Below are positions 1-13,600 of a stretch of 64,000 nt of DNA, piece after piece. The translations under genes were made by a program, and so were the position numbers. The stretch lies in the NCBI RefSeq assembly GCF_004379255.2, contig NC_056048.1, forward strand, positions 930,001 to 994,000. Direction: 5' to 3'. Each line of letters opens with the position of its first letter. The first letter of the stretch is position 1. The stretch comes from Salvia splendens (lineage: Eukaryota; Streptophyta; Magnoliopsida; Lamiales; Lamiaceae). The notes beneath the pieces were generated by a model. The model did no database searches. It was not told the origin of the DNA and saw only the letters and a program-made list of their open reading frames with translations.

Positions 1-145
1 AAGACCTACAATGAAACCAAGTAAAAGTCACCCAAACATATATGCAACTCCAAGTTCACAATATTATGCATACACCAAGCAAGGCTATCTGAGAGTTAAA
101 AAAAGAGAGAGTAAGATAAGAATGTGCTTATCTATCACTAACAAC

Positions 146-2621
146 CTATTTGATGTAATGTAAGTTTCCACTGGATCTCTTTCTTGTCCATAGGACCACG
201 TCCATTTGAGAGTTTCGACACTTCAGAACTAGAAGCATCTACTGATGCAAGATACAAGATCAAGGTATTAGAATTAATCTGCCGCCATAGTTGAGTTTGT
301 AAATTCTTAGTTTGATATATATTATAAGGATCAGCTGAGTTTCCTTTAGTACCATCCAAATTAGTAAGAGGTGCAGGTTCATCTTCAAGATTAATTTGTT
401 GGAGTACAATGGGTTCCCGTATAGGTTCACCGTCTTCTGTGATAATTGGCGCAGTTACAAATTTCCCCATCCCAACTAAGGGAAACATTTCACGGCACTC
501 TTCTTTCAGCAATGCATATTTTACTCTGAAAGGATGTACATTGAAAACATGTACAAACTTTTTAAACAGAAATTTCTTGAGTGTTCTACTAATTCAGTGA
601 AAAAAATGATGGGTTAAGCTTTAGATCTAAAAGGAGCAGAATTTGTTTTCAGAAGAATAGTGCATAGGTAGAACCTATCCAATTTTTCTTGCAACACCCC
701 CAAATCCTATATTGCATTGGATGTTTTGACTAAAAGGAACTCCCATATAGAGCAAACAACAAGAAATAATAAAAAAAGAAAGAAACTAAAGAATCATAGC
801 AGCTGACTGCAAGAAAGATATAGTTAGAGCACTGAATACAAGAAAGATATAGTTAGAGCACTGAATATCTGAAGTTCAGAACAAATGTTGATTGGTAGAG
901 AGCTCTGCTCTCATTGTTCACATATTTTATAGTGAAAATGAAGGCACCATATTTGAATACATATATGCATACATTTCAACCCCTGAACCAACATATACCT
1001 AACAGTAGTATGGATTCACTCATTGTTACATCTCCAAGCTTACTTGGTCAAGATGGTCGGATATCATGCTTCCAAACACAAGAAAAAAATCATTCTAACA
1101 TTTTCGAAAGGAACATACCTTCGACGCTGTCGTATTTGCTCTCTTTCGTCAAAAGTGCTGTTAGGATCATAACAACCCAATAAAAATTTCCAAACTTCAC
1201 CTCTAATTGATGGATGAACACCCTATTATTCATCAAATAAAAATGAAGAATTACTTTCAAAACCATATTTTTAGGTAATTGAGCAGTTTCAATACATTCA
1301 ACGGTAGAAACAAAAGAGTGGCTTACCCCACGCTGGACTCGACTGAGAATTTTTTCAATATCAAGATAGCCTTCAGGAGAGAAAGCAGCATGCCATTTCC
1401 GTGCACTTAAAGTTCTACCAGCCTAATTGCATATAGATAATCCCATACATGGAAAATGTAGGAGTTAAAGGGACATGTAACTGAGGAAAATGAAATATTA
1501 AAAGGCTGGATTCAAATTTGCATTCTTTCCATGCTCAACATATTTCCCATGACCCAAAGAACAAAGAACTGAAAAATCAAAATTGTACAGGAGAGACGGT
1601 CACACGCTTAATAAAATCACCCTGGTCAACAAGGTATTTCATAGTTTCTGTAAAAGACCCTTGGTTTGACTGATCAAAAGACCACCATTTTTCTTATATT
1701 CTCCCTGCAAACTTCCACCCTTATCAAATATTTCCTTGCATCGAAACGAACTATTTCCTTTAATTGAATTCATGCAAATCAAATTAAAATGCTTTAGATT
1801 AATATTGGTTGGTTCAAAAATATCTGCATATACCCATAGACCACAAATATTAAGGTGGTTGATGCTAAAGTTTTAATTTTTTTGCTTGCTGAACGTTGTG
1901 CAGCTTAAGATACTCCTACTCATCCAATACTGTGCATTATTTGTATTGGTCAACATAAAAGCAACAGCAACAACAACAACAAATACAATAACAATAAGCA
2001 ATTTTAGCACCTAGTCCAATAAATTCATCACAAATGTTCGATGTAAAGAGAAGGCACACGTCTTTCACACATTTCACTTAGCACGGATAAAATTATCATG
2101 CGGCATTCAGTACTATTATCAGTCCAATTGGTTGAACTGAACCTTCTGTGAGAGTACTCTGAAATCCATCACCAAATAAATTGAGCTGAAAACAGTTTTC
2201 ATCAGCTACTGTTTCAACAGCATGAACCAATGCATCCTAACCTAATTCTTAAAAAACTTCATAACATATATGTTTAAAGCAAATCCAGCCGTCTATCGGT
2301 CTATGAGTTATCCTGTACAAACTCCAGATCTGCAAATCATTCCGAAATTGAGATAAAAACAGATTCTAAATCAAATATATGATCCGATCGTTTCCAAAAT
2401 CAGCATATAAAACTTAAACAAAAATGAATCAAACAGCTTGATCAAGCAACCGTAAACTCGAAAAAATATAAAAACAAACGAATTCAAAACCAAAAAAACA
2501 CACAAAATAAACAAAGAAGCAAACTGTAAACCTTGATTCTAAACTTGCTTTGGGGCACATCAGTGCAGTCAGGGTGCACTTGATAGTATGAATCGGCTGG
2601 AGTCCCTTCGTCCTTCCACAT
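146..2621 (-). CDS. TBC-domain Rab GTPase-activating protein, 5' part (runs off left edge)
   Basis: Four exons can be read on the minus strand: 2532-2621, 1327-1422, 1119-1222 and 146-525. The last ends in a GT donor, so the rest of the gene lies beyond position 1. The ATG at 2621 opens MWKDEGTPADSYYQVHPDCT. Exon 2 reads AGRTLSARKWHAAFSPEGYL. Exon 3 carries GGVHPSIRGEVWKFLLGCYD, the start of the TBC fold. Exon 4 has CREMFPLVGMGKFVTAPIIT and ends at LHQIG. This matches the plant gyp1p-like RabGAP family, whose members speed GTP hydrolysis on Rab proteins with an Arg and a Gln finger; both fingers would be downstream and are not visible. Phases agree across all three introns. Family assignment is confident; the Rab target is unknown. 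Confidence 0.9.
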
Positions 2622-3913
2622 TTTCCGCGATGCACACCGAAAGATCCTCTCCCTACAACACATTGGAAGACAAAGCCGGCTTCAGTCTATTGATAAATTA
2701 AACAAATTGAGCTGTGTATTTCACAGAATTCAGATCAGAATTCGACACTACAGCATTCCCCCGGAGATCACTGCCTTCTCCTTCTCCTTCTCCCTCTCTC
2801 TCTCTCTCTCAGCAGATTTTCAGGTGGAGAAGAATTGAAGATCAAAGAGAAAAATGAATATTGAAAAAACCGCTGGAAGTTGTTTTTCTTTCGCTGGTCT
2901 TAATTCTTATTTAATTATGAATTAATTTGATCAGATTGTTGAATGGTGAAGAAGATCGATCAATAAATCAAATAAAAAGAAGTCTTTTTTGTTAAAAAAA
3001 AATGTAATAGAAAATGATTAAAACTAAGAGAGTAGTATATTATATTATGGCTATGAATTACAGTTTAGTTGTTCAATAATATGAAATAATTTGTTAATAT
3101 GGGGAAAAGTTCAACTGGTCGACTTAATTGTGTATGCCTTTTAGTAAAGTATTTATTTGGTTTGTTTTTTTTCTAGAAAAAGATTTAGTATTTACTTAAA
3201 GTAGGTTGAATTGTTCTTCATGATTGGGTCAACATAGAACGTGGAGCTTCACAACATGCCATCATTGGATGTTCCTATGTTAGATAGAAAGAATTAAAAT
3301 TGCCTTGGATGATCTATATATTATAATAATGGAGTATTTATTATTATAAGGTAATTCTAGATGAAATTTGGGATTATCATTATAAATTTATAATAATGTT
3401 TATTATTATTTGTCCCAACACACATAATTTTTGGGATTTTTGTAATATAGAAAATGTATCATGTTAAATTTGAATACGTAGGTTACTAACTTTATTGGGT
3501 ATTTCGATTAATTCATGTCCTTTCTCACTTCAAAAATAGGAGCGGCTAATTGTACGTGTCTATGCATCAACGATCACTCATTATTTTTTGCGTGAAGTCA
3601 AGGGATTGCAGAGTAAGAGTTGACATTTGGTTGAATTGCTAGATAATTGAGACTGCGAAGTTGGTCCTACGACTAAGCTAATATGACGATATCAAACATG
3701 CATGATCCTAGCAAAACTTAGTGTTTTAATAGTCAAATCTAGGTCCAATTTAAGTATAATTGTGCAACACATAACAAAAAAGTGTACCTTTAATCCTTTA
3801 TATATACTTTGCACTCGAAGCTAAGAAATCACGAGCCTTTATATGTATTGAAGTTCAACCCTCAATAATCATTCATAATCTTCACCATCAACAACTTAAA
3901 TTTTGAGGGGAAA
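2622..3913. other. 5' flank of the RabGAP gene and intergenic DNA
   Basis: No gene seen. A CT dinucleotide run lies at about 2793-2810, probably in the RabGAP 5' leader. The rest is AT-rich with no convincing coding frame. Confidence 0.5.
2793..2810. repeat. CT microsatellite in 5' leader
   Basis: Uninterrupted CT dinucleotides, preceded by CTTCTC-type pyrimidine repeats from about 2775. Pyrimidine tracts are common in plant 5' leaders. Confidence 0.8.
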
Positions 3914-4938
3914 ATAGCTCGAAAATCATATCAGATTCTCAGCCTGGTATGTTTGTTGTTGCTAGTCGAGACGAGCAACGGGTTCGAGTTCAAGGTCGGA
4001 GGGCCAACTAGTAGTTGGACAGTTCGTAACGATCCTAGTGTTGCAATCTACAACCATTGGGCGGAGAAAACTCGCTTCCAAATAGGAGATTCATTGCGTA
4101 ACTTTCTTCACTCATTTCCCTTTCTTTCAACTATGCATATATAGTTGCTTAATTTGCTACTAACAATACACACACAAATTGGGTGAGCAAAATATTTTAA
4201 TTCAAATAATCGAATTCGACCAAACGTAAATGTTATTCGGATTAGATATTATTCTTATATAAAATAGAATTATGTTAATTTTATTTCTTATTTATATAAA
4301 ACTCTCTATGCATTAAGAATTTTTTGGATAATTTGGTTCGAATCGGATATAGTTATAGAACTTTTGGATTTTCGATGGATTTTTGGTTATATCATACATG
4401 TTTTGGATTTATACTCTCTCAAAATTTACTTTCGGATAGATTTGGATTAAGAAAAATTGTAACCTGAAACTCGAATGATCACTCCTAATAAAAAATTATA
4501 TCATACAAATAAATGATTCAAGCGATTGCACGATCAAATTATTTTCATATTTTAAATTACTGTTACACACATCGTTGGTGCAGTGTTCTTGTACGACAGT
4601 AGCCGAGACTCGGTGTTGCATGTCACCGAAGATGACTACAACAACTGCAACACAGCATCACCCCTCCACAAGCTGAGCGATGGCCGGAGCTCGTTCCGTT
4701 TGGACCAAGCCCTTATTACTTTATAAGTGGAGTGGCTGAGAATTGCCGGAAAAATGAGAAGTTGGTGGTAGTGGTTATGGCGGATAGAAGCAGCAGCAGC
4801 AGCCATAAGCCGGATGACACAGCATCGTCGCCGCCTCCTCCCGAAGAGGAAACCCCTTCTAACAGAGCTGCCTTTGCCACAGCCGGCGCGTTTGCAACTC
4901 TTCTTGGCTTTTCACTTGTTTTAGTCATTTCAATTTGA
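3914..4938 (+). pseudogene. Early nodulin-like (phytocyanin) pseudogene: start codon lost and frameshift
   Basis: Two exons, 3914-4097 and 4584-4938, joined at the position expected for phytocyanins (IGDSL then LFLYDSSRDSVL). Exon 1 encodes a hydrophobic leader (QILSLVCLLLLVETSNG) and FEFKVGGP. Exon 2 gives YNNCNTASPLHKLSDG. After SSFRLD the frame runs into TAA at 4724-4726, while GPSPYYFISGVAENC continues in another frame. The tail after that has a PPPPEEETPS stretch and a hydrophobic end (AAFATAGAFATLLGFSLVLV) like a GPI-anchor signal. Where the start codon should be, the leader begins with ATA at 3914-3916 followed by GCTCGA, so the ATG seems to have mutated. Two independent lesions make a working phytocyanin unlikely. 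Intact relatives are GPI-anchored plasma-membrane glycoproteins. Confidence 0.85.
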
Positions 4939-5206
4939 AAATTTATCTCCTGTTGTAATAAATATAAGTTTATTATTTGCTTAGAAATATATATAAATTA
5001 TTCCGAATTTCATTATCACATTAGAAACTAAACTCTCGTCAGATAAATGAAATGGGCAAATCTATGATAAACTTTAAATTTCATCAAAATTTTAACAAAA
5101 TGATTCTCAATCTAATCGATTTTAGCTTATATCTAAGCATATATAGTCAATGCTGTATACAGAAATCGGTTTCCTCCGTTACATGTTTGCTGATTTCTAC
5201 TTTATA

Positions 5207-8200
5207 TCAGAAGTTCTTCCCCAGTTCGATTTTTTTCACCATCCGAATCGTGTTGTGTAGAACAGAGTCCAAGATACCAGCAACCTGCAAAAAATCAAAC
5301 GAATTTCGACTTCGGTAATCTTAAAGGAGAAGAATCCAATGGATGTCAGGAGAGGATAAGGAAACGTTGAGCACGAACCGTGAAAACACCTCCAATAATG
5401 GCACATACGTTTGTGATGAAGTGCGAAAAGGACTTAGTGTTCTCGGTTATTAAAACCTGATAGGGGGAAGAGGGTAAAGAAAACGGGAGACGAAGAATAG
5501 ACACAATTGAGAAGAACGATTGCTAGAGCAGCTTAATTAATACCTGCATTGGTGATGGCTCAAAATGAAATTTGGCAACGGGGACTTGAGGACTGTGAAT
5601 CAAGCTGCTATGGGCAGTGTACTCGTATTCCTCAACTAGTCTATAAGATTTTGTCATCACCTCGATTTTTACAAGTTGAAGATAATGCTCAATCTGCAAA
5701 TGTAGAAGAAGTTAATGAATTTACTGGTGGATCATCCATAATGCTAGGTTAAACAGTTGAACGTTATCCACGAAAGGGTAAACATGCAATCTCGTTTTGT
5801 CCATAATTAGCAAAGATATCCATTAAGCAAATCAAACAAAAGATAGTGTCTCCTAAGCAATCACCAAGGAGTTTCCTTATACGCAACCCTTTTGTGACTG
5901 GTGTTGCTCATCTTTCTTTCAATGGTCGGATCCAGTTTCAGTTTTATATTACACATACAGCGCAAAGACACTGAGTTACACTGAAAACAGCGGGAATAAA
6001 CTATATACGATATGGAAGGATACAAAACAACGAGATAAAAACTTACAGTTACATTAGCATGGGAATCACTTGGATTAGTGATGTACGACAACCCATTCAA
6101 GCGGTCATGACTTCCACCCAAATGTGGCAGCAGCCGCTTCAAATCACTCATTACCCGTGGAGTGATCTTTTTACCAAAAGAAAAATGGGAAATAACATGT
6201 GACATATTCATTTGAGAAGCTTCAAAAGAATGGGAAACAGAATGAGCAGATATGATAAGATTCCCCGGAACCTGCCCAATAGAGAGAGAAGAGGAGATTT
6301 GATATTAAAAATAAATAAATAATGCACTTGTATATTTTATACATGCGAGTAGGCGTGATTCTAGCTTTGAGCCATCTCAAGTAATGTATGCAGTTCTGCC
6401 ACATAAAACATATCGAATAATGTGTTCCTACCTTCTTCACACGTACAAAACCCTCGATTCTACAGCCTCCTGCTGAAGGTGCAGGCCTTTTCGCATCATC
6501 TTTTATCTCCGTGGAAATATTATTGGAAGCACCTTGTGACTGCAACGGAATTGATGCTACTATATCCTCTACCATCTGCAATGACAAAATATAACTGAAT
6601 TCCTCATAGGAAGAAGTTATTGGCTTGAGATCACCAAATTTTTCTTAAAAATCCCACTCTCATGATTTAGCAAGGAAAATTGCTGGCCTAGATTGAGATC
6701 AGTGCATTATAATTTCTCATTCTGTAACTTCTCCATCCAAACATACTTTTCCATGCAGAGTCAAAGCATTCTTACCTTCACTAGACTATCGGTATCTCGG
6801 TCGCCATAATATGACTCATGCTCATGGTGGCCATGATCCTCCCTGCATAGGGAAACAGATTTTAAAAGTGGTCAAGTAACTAATTAACAAATTATTGAAA
6901 CTCTTTTGGTCAAGTAAATAAGCTGAAAGAAATCAGGAACTCAAAGGTATAAACCTGAAGAAATGATAGCTGACCTTACATCAGTTCCTTTACGGAAGAT
7001 CCGAATTGATGGGTATCCTTGTATGTGATTCCTGCAAATTTTGTATATAATAGACTTAATACCCAAAACAGAAAAAGGACAAAAGAAGAGAAACATAAGA
7101 AATTTAAATATATAACTTAGGATCACGGAAGTGCAGAAATTCATACAAGGTGAAACACGAAACCTATAATGTGAAACAAATATGACAAGCTAGTAGGTGT
7201 GCATATACTTGTTAATCGTGTTAGTACAATAATAAAAAGAATATGCAAATTCCTCTCCCCCACACCCCCCACCCAAAAAAATATTAAACTATACTAACAA
7301 TAATAATAAAAGAAAAGAATGGTGAAGAAGAAAAGTAATTGGACTAAGTAACAAAATATTATCTTGAAAGTACCTTTTACAGATATCAGCTTCTTCTGTG
7401 CAATCAACCTTGCCCATAAGTATACGTCCATCAATTTCAGGATCATATCTAAAAGAAAACAAATGATGAGCTTCTACATGTGTTATTTGATAAAGATGCT
7501 AGTCACTCTATCAAGCATATAGTGCAGTAGTTACAGGTGACTTTCTTTGACCAAGTAAAAAAGTAATATGAGAGACGACACCTTTCTCTTATAATTTTGG
7601 CTGCTTTCTCCCATGAAGGTTTCTGAAATGAAAGAAAGGAGGCAGATGTGTTACACTATTTACAACCATCCATCCATTATTTCATTGATTTCCCAAGGGA
7701 AAGATAAGAAATTATTGGATTAAGAAATAACTTTGCAGAAAGACAATGACTAGTGAGGTGCTGATACCAGGCGATTGCTCCAAGCGCACCAAGGGGCATA
7801 GAAGTTCACTACCAAAACAGCATGCCTGTCGCATGAATCAGGAATATCAGAGGTGCACGTGTCGTGTAGTAAAAAATAATAATCTGATTTTTAAATGAAA
7901 ATATGGTATATGCATACTCATTACTCACTTGTGTGAAATTCTATCAAAATTGAGTCCATTGAGTAAAACAGAACCTTCTCCATGTTCTTCATCAGTTTCT
8001 TCGTCATGCTTAACAGCTTTAGTAACTGGTCCTGAGCGAAACTCAGGACCAGTAGGGTTTAATCTGGAATCTATTGAATACTTTCGTATAGTCTTAGTTA
8101 TGTTCAACCTATTCTGAGAAAAACAAAAAGTGGAGAAAGTCAAATAAAAGTACAATCTGATTTCATTACAAGGAAACGTATACTAGAGCATGAAACTATA

Positions 8201-9599
8201 GGAAATCTCTTTGCTCGAAATAATTCAAAAGAATACTTAAAGAATTGGAAAGAATGCTTTAAAGAATTCATAAAGATAGTGTATTTGGAGTCAATGAAAT
8301 AAACTTACTGTTCCCAGGACGTCACTGACATCAACCGAAGCAAATTCACAAGACAATGCTGGAAAGCTACAATAATATTTAAGAAGATATCACCATAAGA
8401 TAAATGGTGAAGAAAGCAAGAAGAGGAAAAAGAAAGAACAAAGGAAAGAAGCCATAAACAATATCAAATAATTTGACATTAATAAAATAAATTACCTCAT
8501 ATTGAAACTAATTTTTAGAAAGTCCGCATCAGAACTCTTGTCAACAACAATTGATGTTGAGGTGCTCACTCTCATATAATCATTCAATTCCTACATAAGA
8601 CAGCACAATCATAAAAAGGACCGGCATTTTGTTGCACCACATGGTATGGGATGTGGTGCATGAAAAAACAATAAAAAACATTTACACAGCAGCATGATAA
8701 ATAAATAAATAAATAAAACGGGAGTTGTTCTGACTAAAGATTGAATCTGTTTTCTTAGTTTGACACTCCACGAATCCATCAATCAGTGTCCAATAAAGAT
8801 TAGTTTCCTACCATTCCAAATAAAAAGATCATGGAAAAGGCTGCTAGAATTGACAATCCAGCCCCTGATAATGATGCTTCAGTCAAGTCTCTTGGAATTT
8901 TCCTGCAGATATGAGAAAAAAGGAAATGGAATTTTAAGTAAAAGGAGCATTTACACCAGTATCAATGAACAATTGAACATTCAGGACATACTATTCCAAA
9001 GCATCATATCTTATAATATTATCAAAACCAGCAGCAGAGTACTTGAGAGCTACACTAGACTCGGTAATAGTAGAGATTCATACTCAATTCGTGTACACTG
9101 TCTTCGATTAAGGCAGTATGCATACATCTAACCACATCATATATGCGAATCACTTATGGTAAACAACATATCTAAGAAACAGCATTAACATTAACTATTT
9201 CTGACTAAGTTACAACCATTCCCTGCTTCAAATTGCTTCTTCACAAACCACCTCCGCCAACAAAAACCATAGCAAAGAAAATCCATATAGTAAATCAGAT
9301 GTCCAATTACAAGCTTAAATGTGAAAATACAAAATCTAGTATCACTTGCAAAGACCTTATCACTTGAAAAAAACAACGTAAAACACTAGCTCAGATGCGG
9401 GAAGAGAAAGAGTATCTAAACTCAAATGCTAGAATTCAGTTAGCTCAGCATCAGAAAAATGATCCAAATCAACACAAGTGCATAACAGAAGTTAGAAACA
9501 AGAAAAAGACATGAATTGCAGTGAAATGCGGAGACTAAAACAGAAAAGGGAGAATCACCTGTAAAAATCGACGGATTTGATTTTACTGGTTGAGAACAT
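5207..9599 (-). CDS. PDIL5-4: Protein disulfide isomerase-like 5-4 (PDI plus ERV41/46-type domains)
   Basis: Fifteen exons: 9559-9599, 8812-8902, 8496-8590, 8309-8366, 7929-8113, 7768-7825, 7582-7622, 7374-7448, 6975-7031, 6776-6842, 6432-6575, 6047-6271, 5544-5693, 5379-5456 and 5207-5284. They total 1443 nt with matching phases, giving 480 residues, the length I recall for the Arabidopsis protein. The start reads MFSTSKIKSVDFYR, then an ERGIC-type segment with a membrane span (LSILAAFSMIFLFGM). A thioredoxin fold follows with APWCAWSNRL, so the active site is CxxS rather than CxxC, as in this subfamily. Next come IQGYPSIRIFRKGTDVR, a His-rich HGHHEHE stretch and the COPII-coat ERV domain (MNMSHVISHFSFGKKITPR). 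A second span (CAIIGGVFTVAGIL) precedes the end VKKIELGKNF. Known relatives sit in the ER and early secretory membranes. Confidence 0.96.
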
Positions 9600-10620
9600 G
9601 ATTAATCAATCGTCGATTTCTCGGATGGATGAAAAAGGGAAGCTAAGATCAATCAAGAGAAACGAAAACTACTCAGATCTGTGGAAAGAAGTTAATGTGA
9701 TTGAACCGAAAGCAAAGGCATTAGCTTTCGTCAACAAGGGGGCAGACGAGCAAAAGGAGTTTTCAGCTGGAGAAATTTTATGTTTTCACTTTATAGTTTT
9801 AATATTTTAAAAATTCTTAGTAATATTGTTAATTTTATAAAGAAAAATAATAATTCGATTTTACAATTTTTTTAGTAATTTATAGAATTAATAACGCCAA
9901 ATAATGTAATCGGGTGTGAGAGTAATATATTTATCGATTATAATAACTAATTAATATAGCATAATTGTCATTCAAATTATAACTTTCAACTTTTGAAATG
10001 TAATATAAAATCACATATTTTTCAAAATTTCAAAACTGTCATAATCAAATTGAAACAAATATAGTACATAAAATGTGACAATACAACTACGTCATTTTGA
10101 AAACATTGATATATTTTAATTAAAATTCAAAATATAATAATATCGTTTTACTGTCATAGTACTTCATTATATTTTATATCATATTAATTTTAATTTTGAT
10201 GAACATACAATTGAGAAAAATTTAAGAATACTATGATTTAATATTTTATATAAAAAATTATGAAATTAACTAGAAATCAAGAAAAAAAAATGGTAATCCA
10301 TAAATTTATCAATTTATCAATACATATTTGAATAAAATATTATAGCAGCAGTCATTCACATGTTAGATATGCTGATCTAAATATAGAAAATAAAAAATTA
10401 GTATTAATTCTCTTTTTCAAATTCGATCCATAAATGGCTGAAACTCTTTTAGCTACATCACTTCTCCGCCCAACCTCACCTAGCTCCACCGTGGTCCGGC
10501 ACCAGCAAAGTCCCCACTGGGGCAGCGGCTTGGCCTACGCTGGCTCCATCATTGTTTGCATCTGTATTATGATCTCTACTCATTCAGAACAAGGAGGTGG
10601 TTCTGGAACGGGAACGAAGA
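9600..10620. other. Intergenic, AT-rich
   Basis: Between the PDIL5-4 start and the 3' end of the AP-5-like gene. Strongly AT-rich from about 9790 to 10430. I see no gene. Confidence 0.5.
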
Positions 10621-13600
10621 CTATTCTGTCGGAAGAATGTCCAGAATCGAGAAGTCGTGGGGAGGGGGACCTGCCACAAGAAATTAGTACATTCGTCGGT
10701 TAACATGATATGCATGGAAATGCAAAACTATGTTGTAAATGATATTAATGGACGTTCAATCATATAAGTTTGATAATACTCATCGTCCACGACCAGTAGT
10801 CATGTTTTTCCATTTTTGTTCGTCCATCTTCTATTTTTAGCAACTAAGAAAGTGAGTTTTATTTTCACTAACAATACTTCAGCCACTTTTTCTACCTATC
10901 TCTATTTCCTATTTTACCAATTTTGCAGTAAAATATAAAAAAAAGGGCAATTGTGATAGTTACTGAAGTAGTCATTTTGAATATGAATGCTTACCTTCTT
11001 GACCACCTATGATGTAGAACGGAATGTGAGCGATCATTTTCTTATGGCCTTCATTCCAGTTTATGGTGCCTGGGTGTTGTGTTAATTTGCCCGACGTAGA
11101 AGGGCCCAAGACCGATAAACATATTGCAGGCTCGTTCATTAAACCCAAATAATCCTGGGCGCGCTTCCACACCCTCGCATCTGAAAGTCGAGAGCGTGCA
11201 ACCTGCAGATTTGTGCCAAATCACTAACAAATCAGGTTTATTTAAGAGGCAAACATAAAGAAGTTTGGCAACGAAATAAATGACCAGTGCTCACGGTTCT
11301 GACCTTTGCTAAAGATACACGGGCCCTTGGAAGTAATTCTCGGTGATAAGTGGCAAGTTTTGCTATGGCAGTCACAACAAAGCATAGAAGCCTTGACTGG
11401 GAGGATTTTCTGAAACTAGAGCTCCCTGAGCCACGCGCTGCTTCACCTAACCCCAGGCGACTTCCCAAAATCGAGAAGGACAATATGTGTATCAGCCTAT
11501 CGGGATAAATGTGAGAGCATCCATATCATGCGATTTTCTATGAATATGATACATACCTTGCTGATAGATTTTCGTATAAAAGTAATTCCAAACTCTCAAA
11601 TAGTTCACGAGCTGCATCCTTGTGAGATTCACCACCGCCTCCATACTCCCCAATGGCCCAACAGAGCTGTAATCCTAACTCAGTCTGTACAAGAATAAGA
11701 GGAGAGTTTGATGAAGCAGAAACGCGAGAATATTTGTGCGTTCGTAAGAGAAATGAGCATGCTCTGCAGACCTTTCCAGGATTGTCAAAAGCTTCCCCAA
11801 GCCTGTCCACGATAGGCTTCTGCGTTTTTTACAAATTAACATCTCACATGAGTCAAAAAACAATTTGATGCACAATTTTAATAAGAAACGAAATTACCCA
11901 AACTTCTTGACATTTACCATGTTAGTGCAAGCATTGATTTCTTTTAGGAATAGTCTGCTACAAAATATGCTGGCTTCTCTTTCAAATTGAAAAAGAAGCA
12001 TTTTCCACTAGTGCTTTAAGAATGTTTATGGTACAAATAAAGCTAATGCCTAATCATACTTTTGGGGAAAAAGTCATAGGATTAAGCACTATTTGTGGAA
12101 GTGGTGGTGAATATAGGAGGAAGTGACTTAATGTGGTGCCATCAATCAATGAAAAGCAGCGCTATCAAAATTTAATAAGCAGCATCTAACTTAACTACTT
12201 TCATATAAATGAACTTGAACTTATTGCTAGATTTTATATGGTCTAATTTTCAAAATAGATAATGTAAGAAATTACCTTAAGAAGTGCAATGAAATGAGGA
12301 GATCGATGAAAGGCAGAAAGCATAAATTCTAAGAGCCTCTTCTGTACCTGCATTGAACATAAGACAAGTCATACGATTCATTACATAACACTTTCATCAC
12401 TGGAGTATTCATTAAAATCTGTATTATGTTCATAAACATGTATGGGGAGGTGGTGCCACAATGGAGGTAGGGGATGAGGCCCAAAAAGGAGTAAATGAAA
12501 AGAGAGAAACATTATAAGTGAGGCTGATAAAATGCTATTATTGTTTATATAACATGGTAGTATTACATGGAATATAAAATTAAGAGAAAATATAATTAAC
12601 TTCATACAGATTGATATGATAAGGATGCAAATATGAAGAAGTAGAAAAAAGAAAAAAATTACCTCATAGCAAAACATTTTGTCTGGAAATAAGGTTGAAT
12701 ATCTCGCCATAATCAAAGGAATCAGAGCACATATTAACGCTGCCATACAGATTAGTTAGAACCAACATCAGAGTCCAAGAAAAACACTCTGCCCAGATGT
12801 ACTTACGAGCTTAATTCAATAAATCATATTGTGATAAAGATATGATAAAGAATAAGCAATCTATATACGTACAATCGTTAGCATCGTAAACTGCTAGTTT
12901 GAAATAGGAATCGAGAAGCTGTGGAGCTATTTTCAGCGCTTCTTTCAGTCTATTGGACAAAGGGGTACTTATGACTGCCTGCAAAGCTGATGCCATAGCG
13001 GGAGAGGTCCAATGACGTTCCTGAAACATCAGAGAAAGAACAATAGATTTATTTTAGTATGCCTGACTGTAAGCATATTCCCTAATACTGGATTTTCTTC
13101 CTCAATTGCCAATTTCATCTAAAATGATGGATGGGGATCAGATGTTTCAGTAGAGGAAGGAGTTGATAAAATGGATGCCGAGTTCGATCAGAAAAAGGGG
13201 GAAAGAAAAGCAATATTAATTCTACCAATTACAGAAAGTACCATACAGCAAGGCCCTCATTCTCATCCTTGAGGAGATCAAGAAAGATAGGGTCAGCTGC
13301 AGCCATAGGAGCACTATCTTCGGATTCAGAATCTGCACCTCCATCTCCTATCATTGAGCCAGTATATGCCTCATCCATGAGAGCAAGCAGCATCTGTTTC
13401 ATGTGGGAATAACTATCAGTTATAAAAAAAACATAAATGTTCACTGTCATCATTTCTTACACACCTCGGGTGCAGCACTTTTCTGAATTGAAGCTATGCT
13501 GCTTCCCACAAGTGACCCTGAACTTCTTTCCACCTTTTCCAATGCCACAACCAATACTAGTTAAAACATAGAGAAAAGGTGTCAAGGTCTAGAAACATAA

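Noticed and set aside
5549..5752. Plus-strand open frame near the PDIL5-4 3' end
   Set aside because: It is the complement of exon 13, which reads IEHYLQLVKIEVMTKSYRLV on the minus strand.
10434..10703. Plus-strand 89-codon open frame starting MAETLLATS
   Set aside because: It lies antisense to the last 50-nt exon of the AP-5-like gene (10621-10670), whose phase and family ending are convincing. The frame has no recognisable family.
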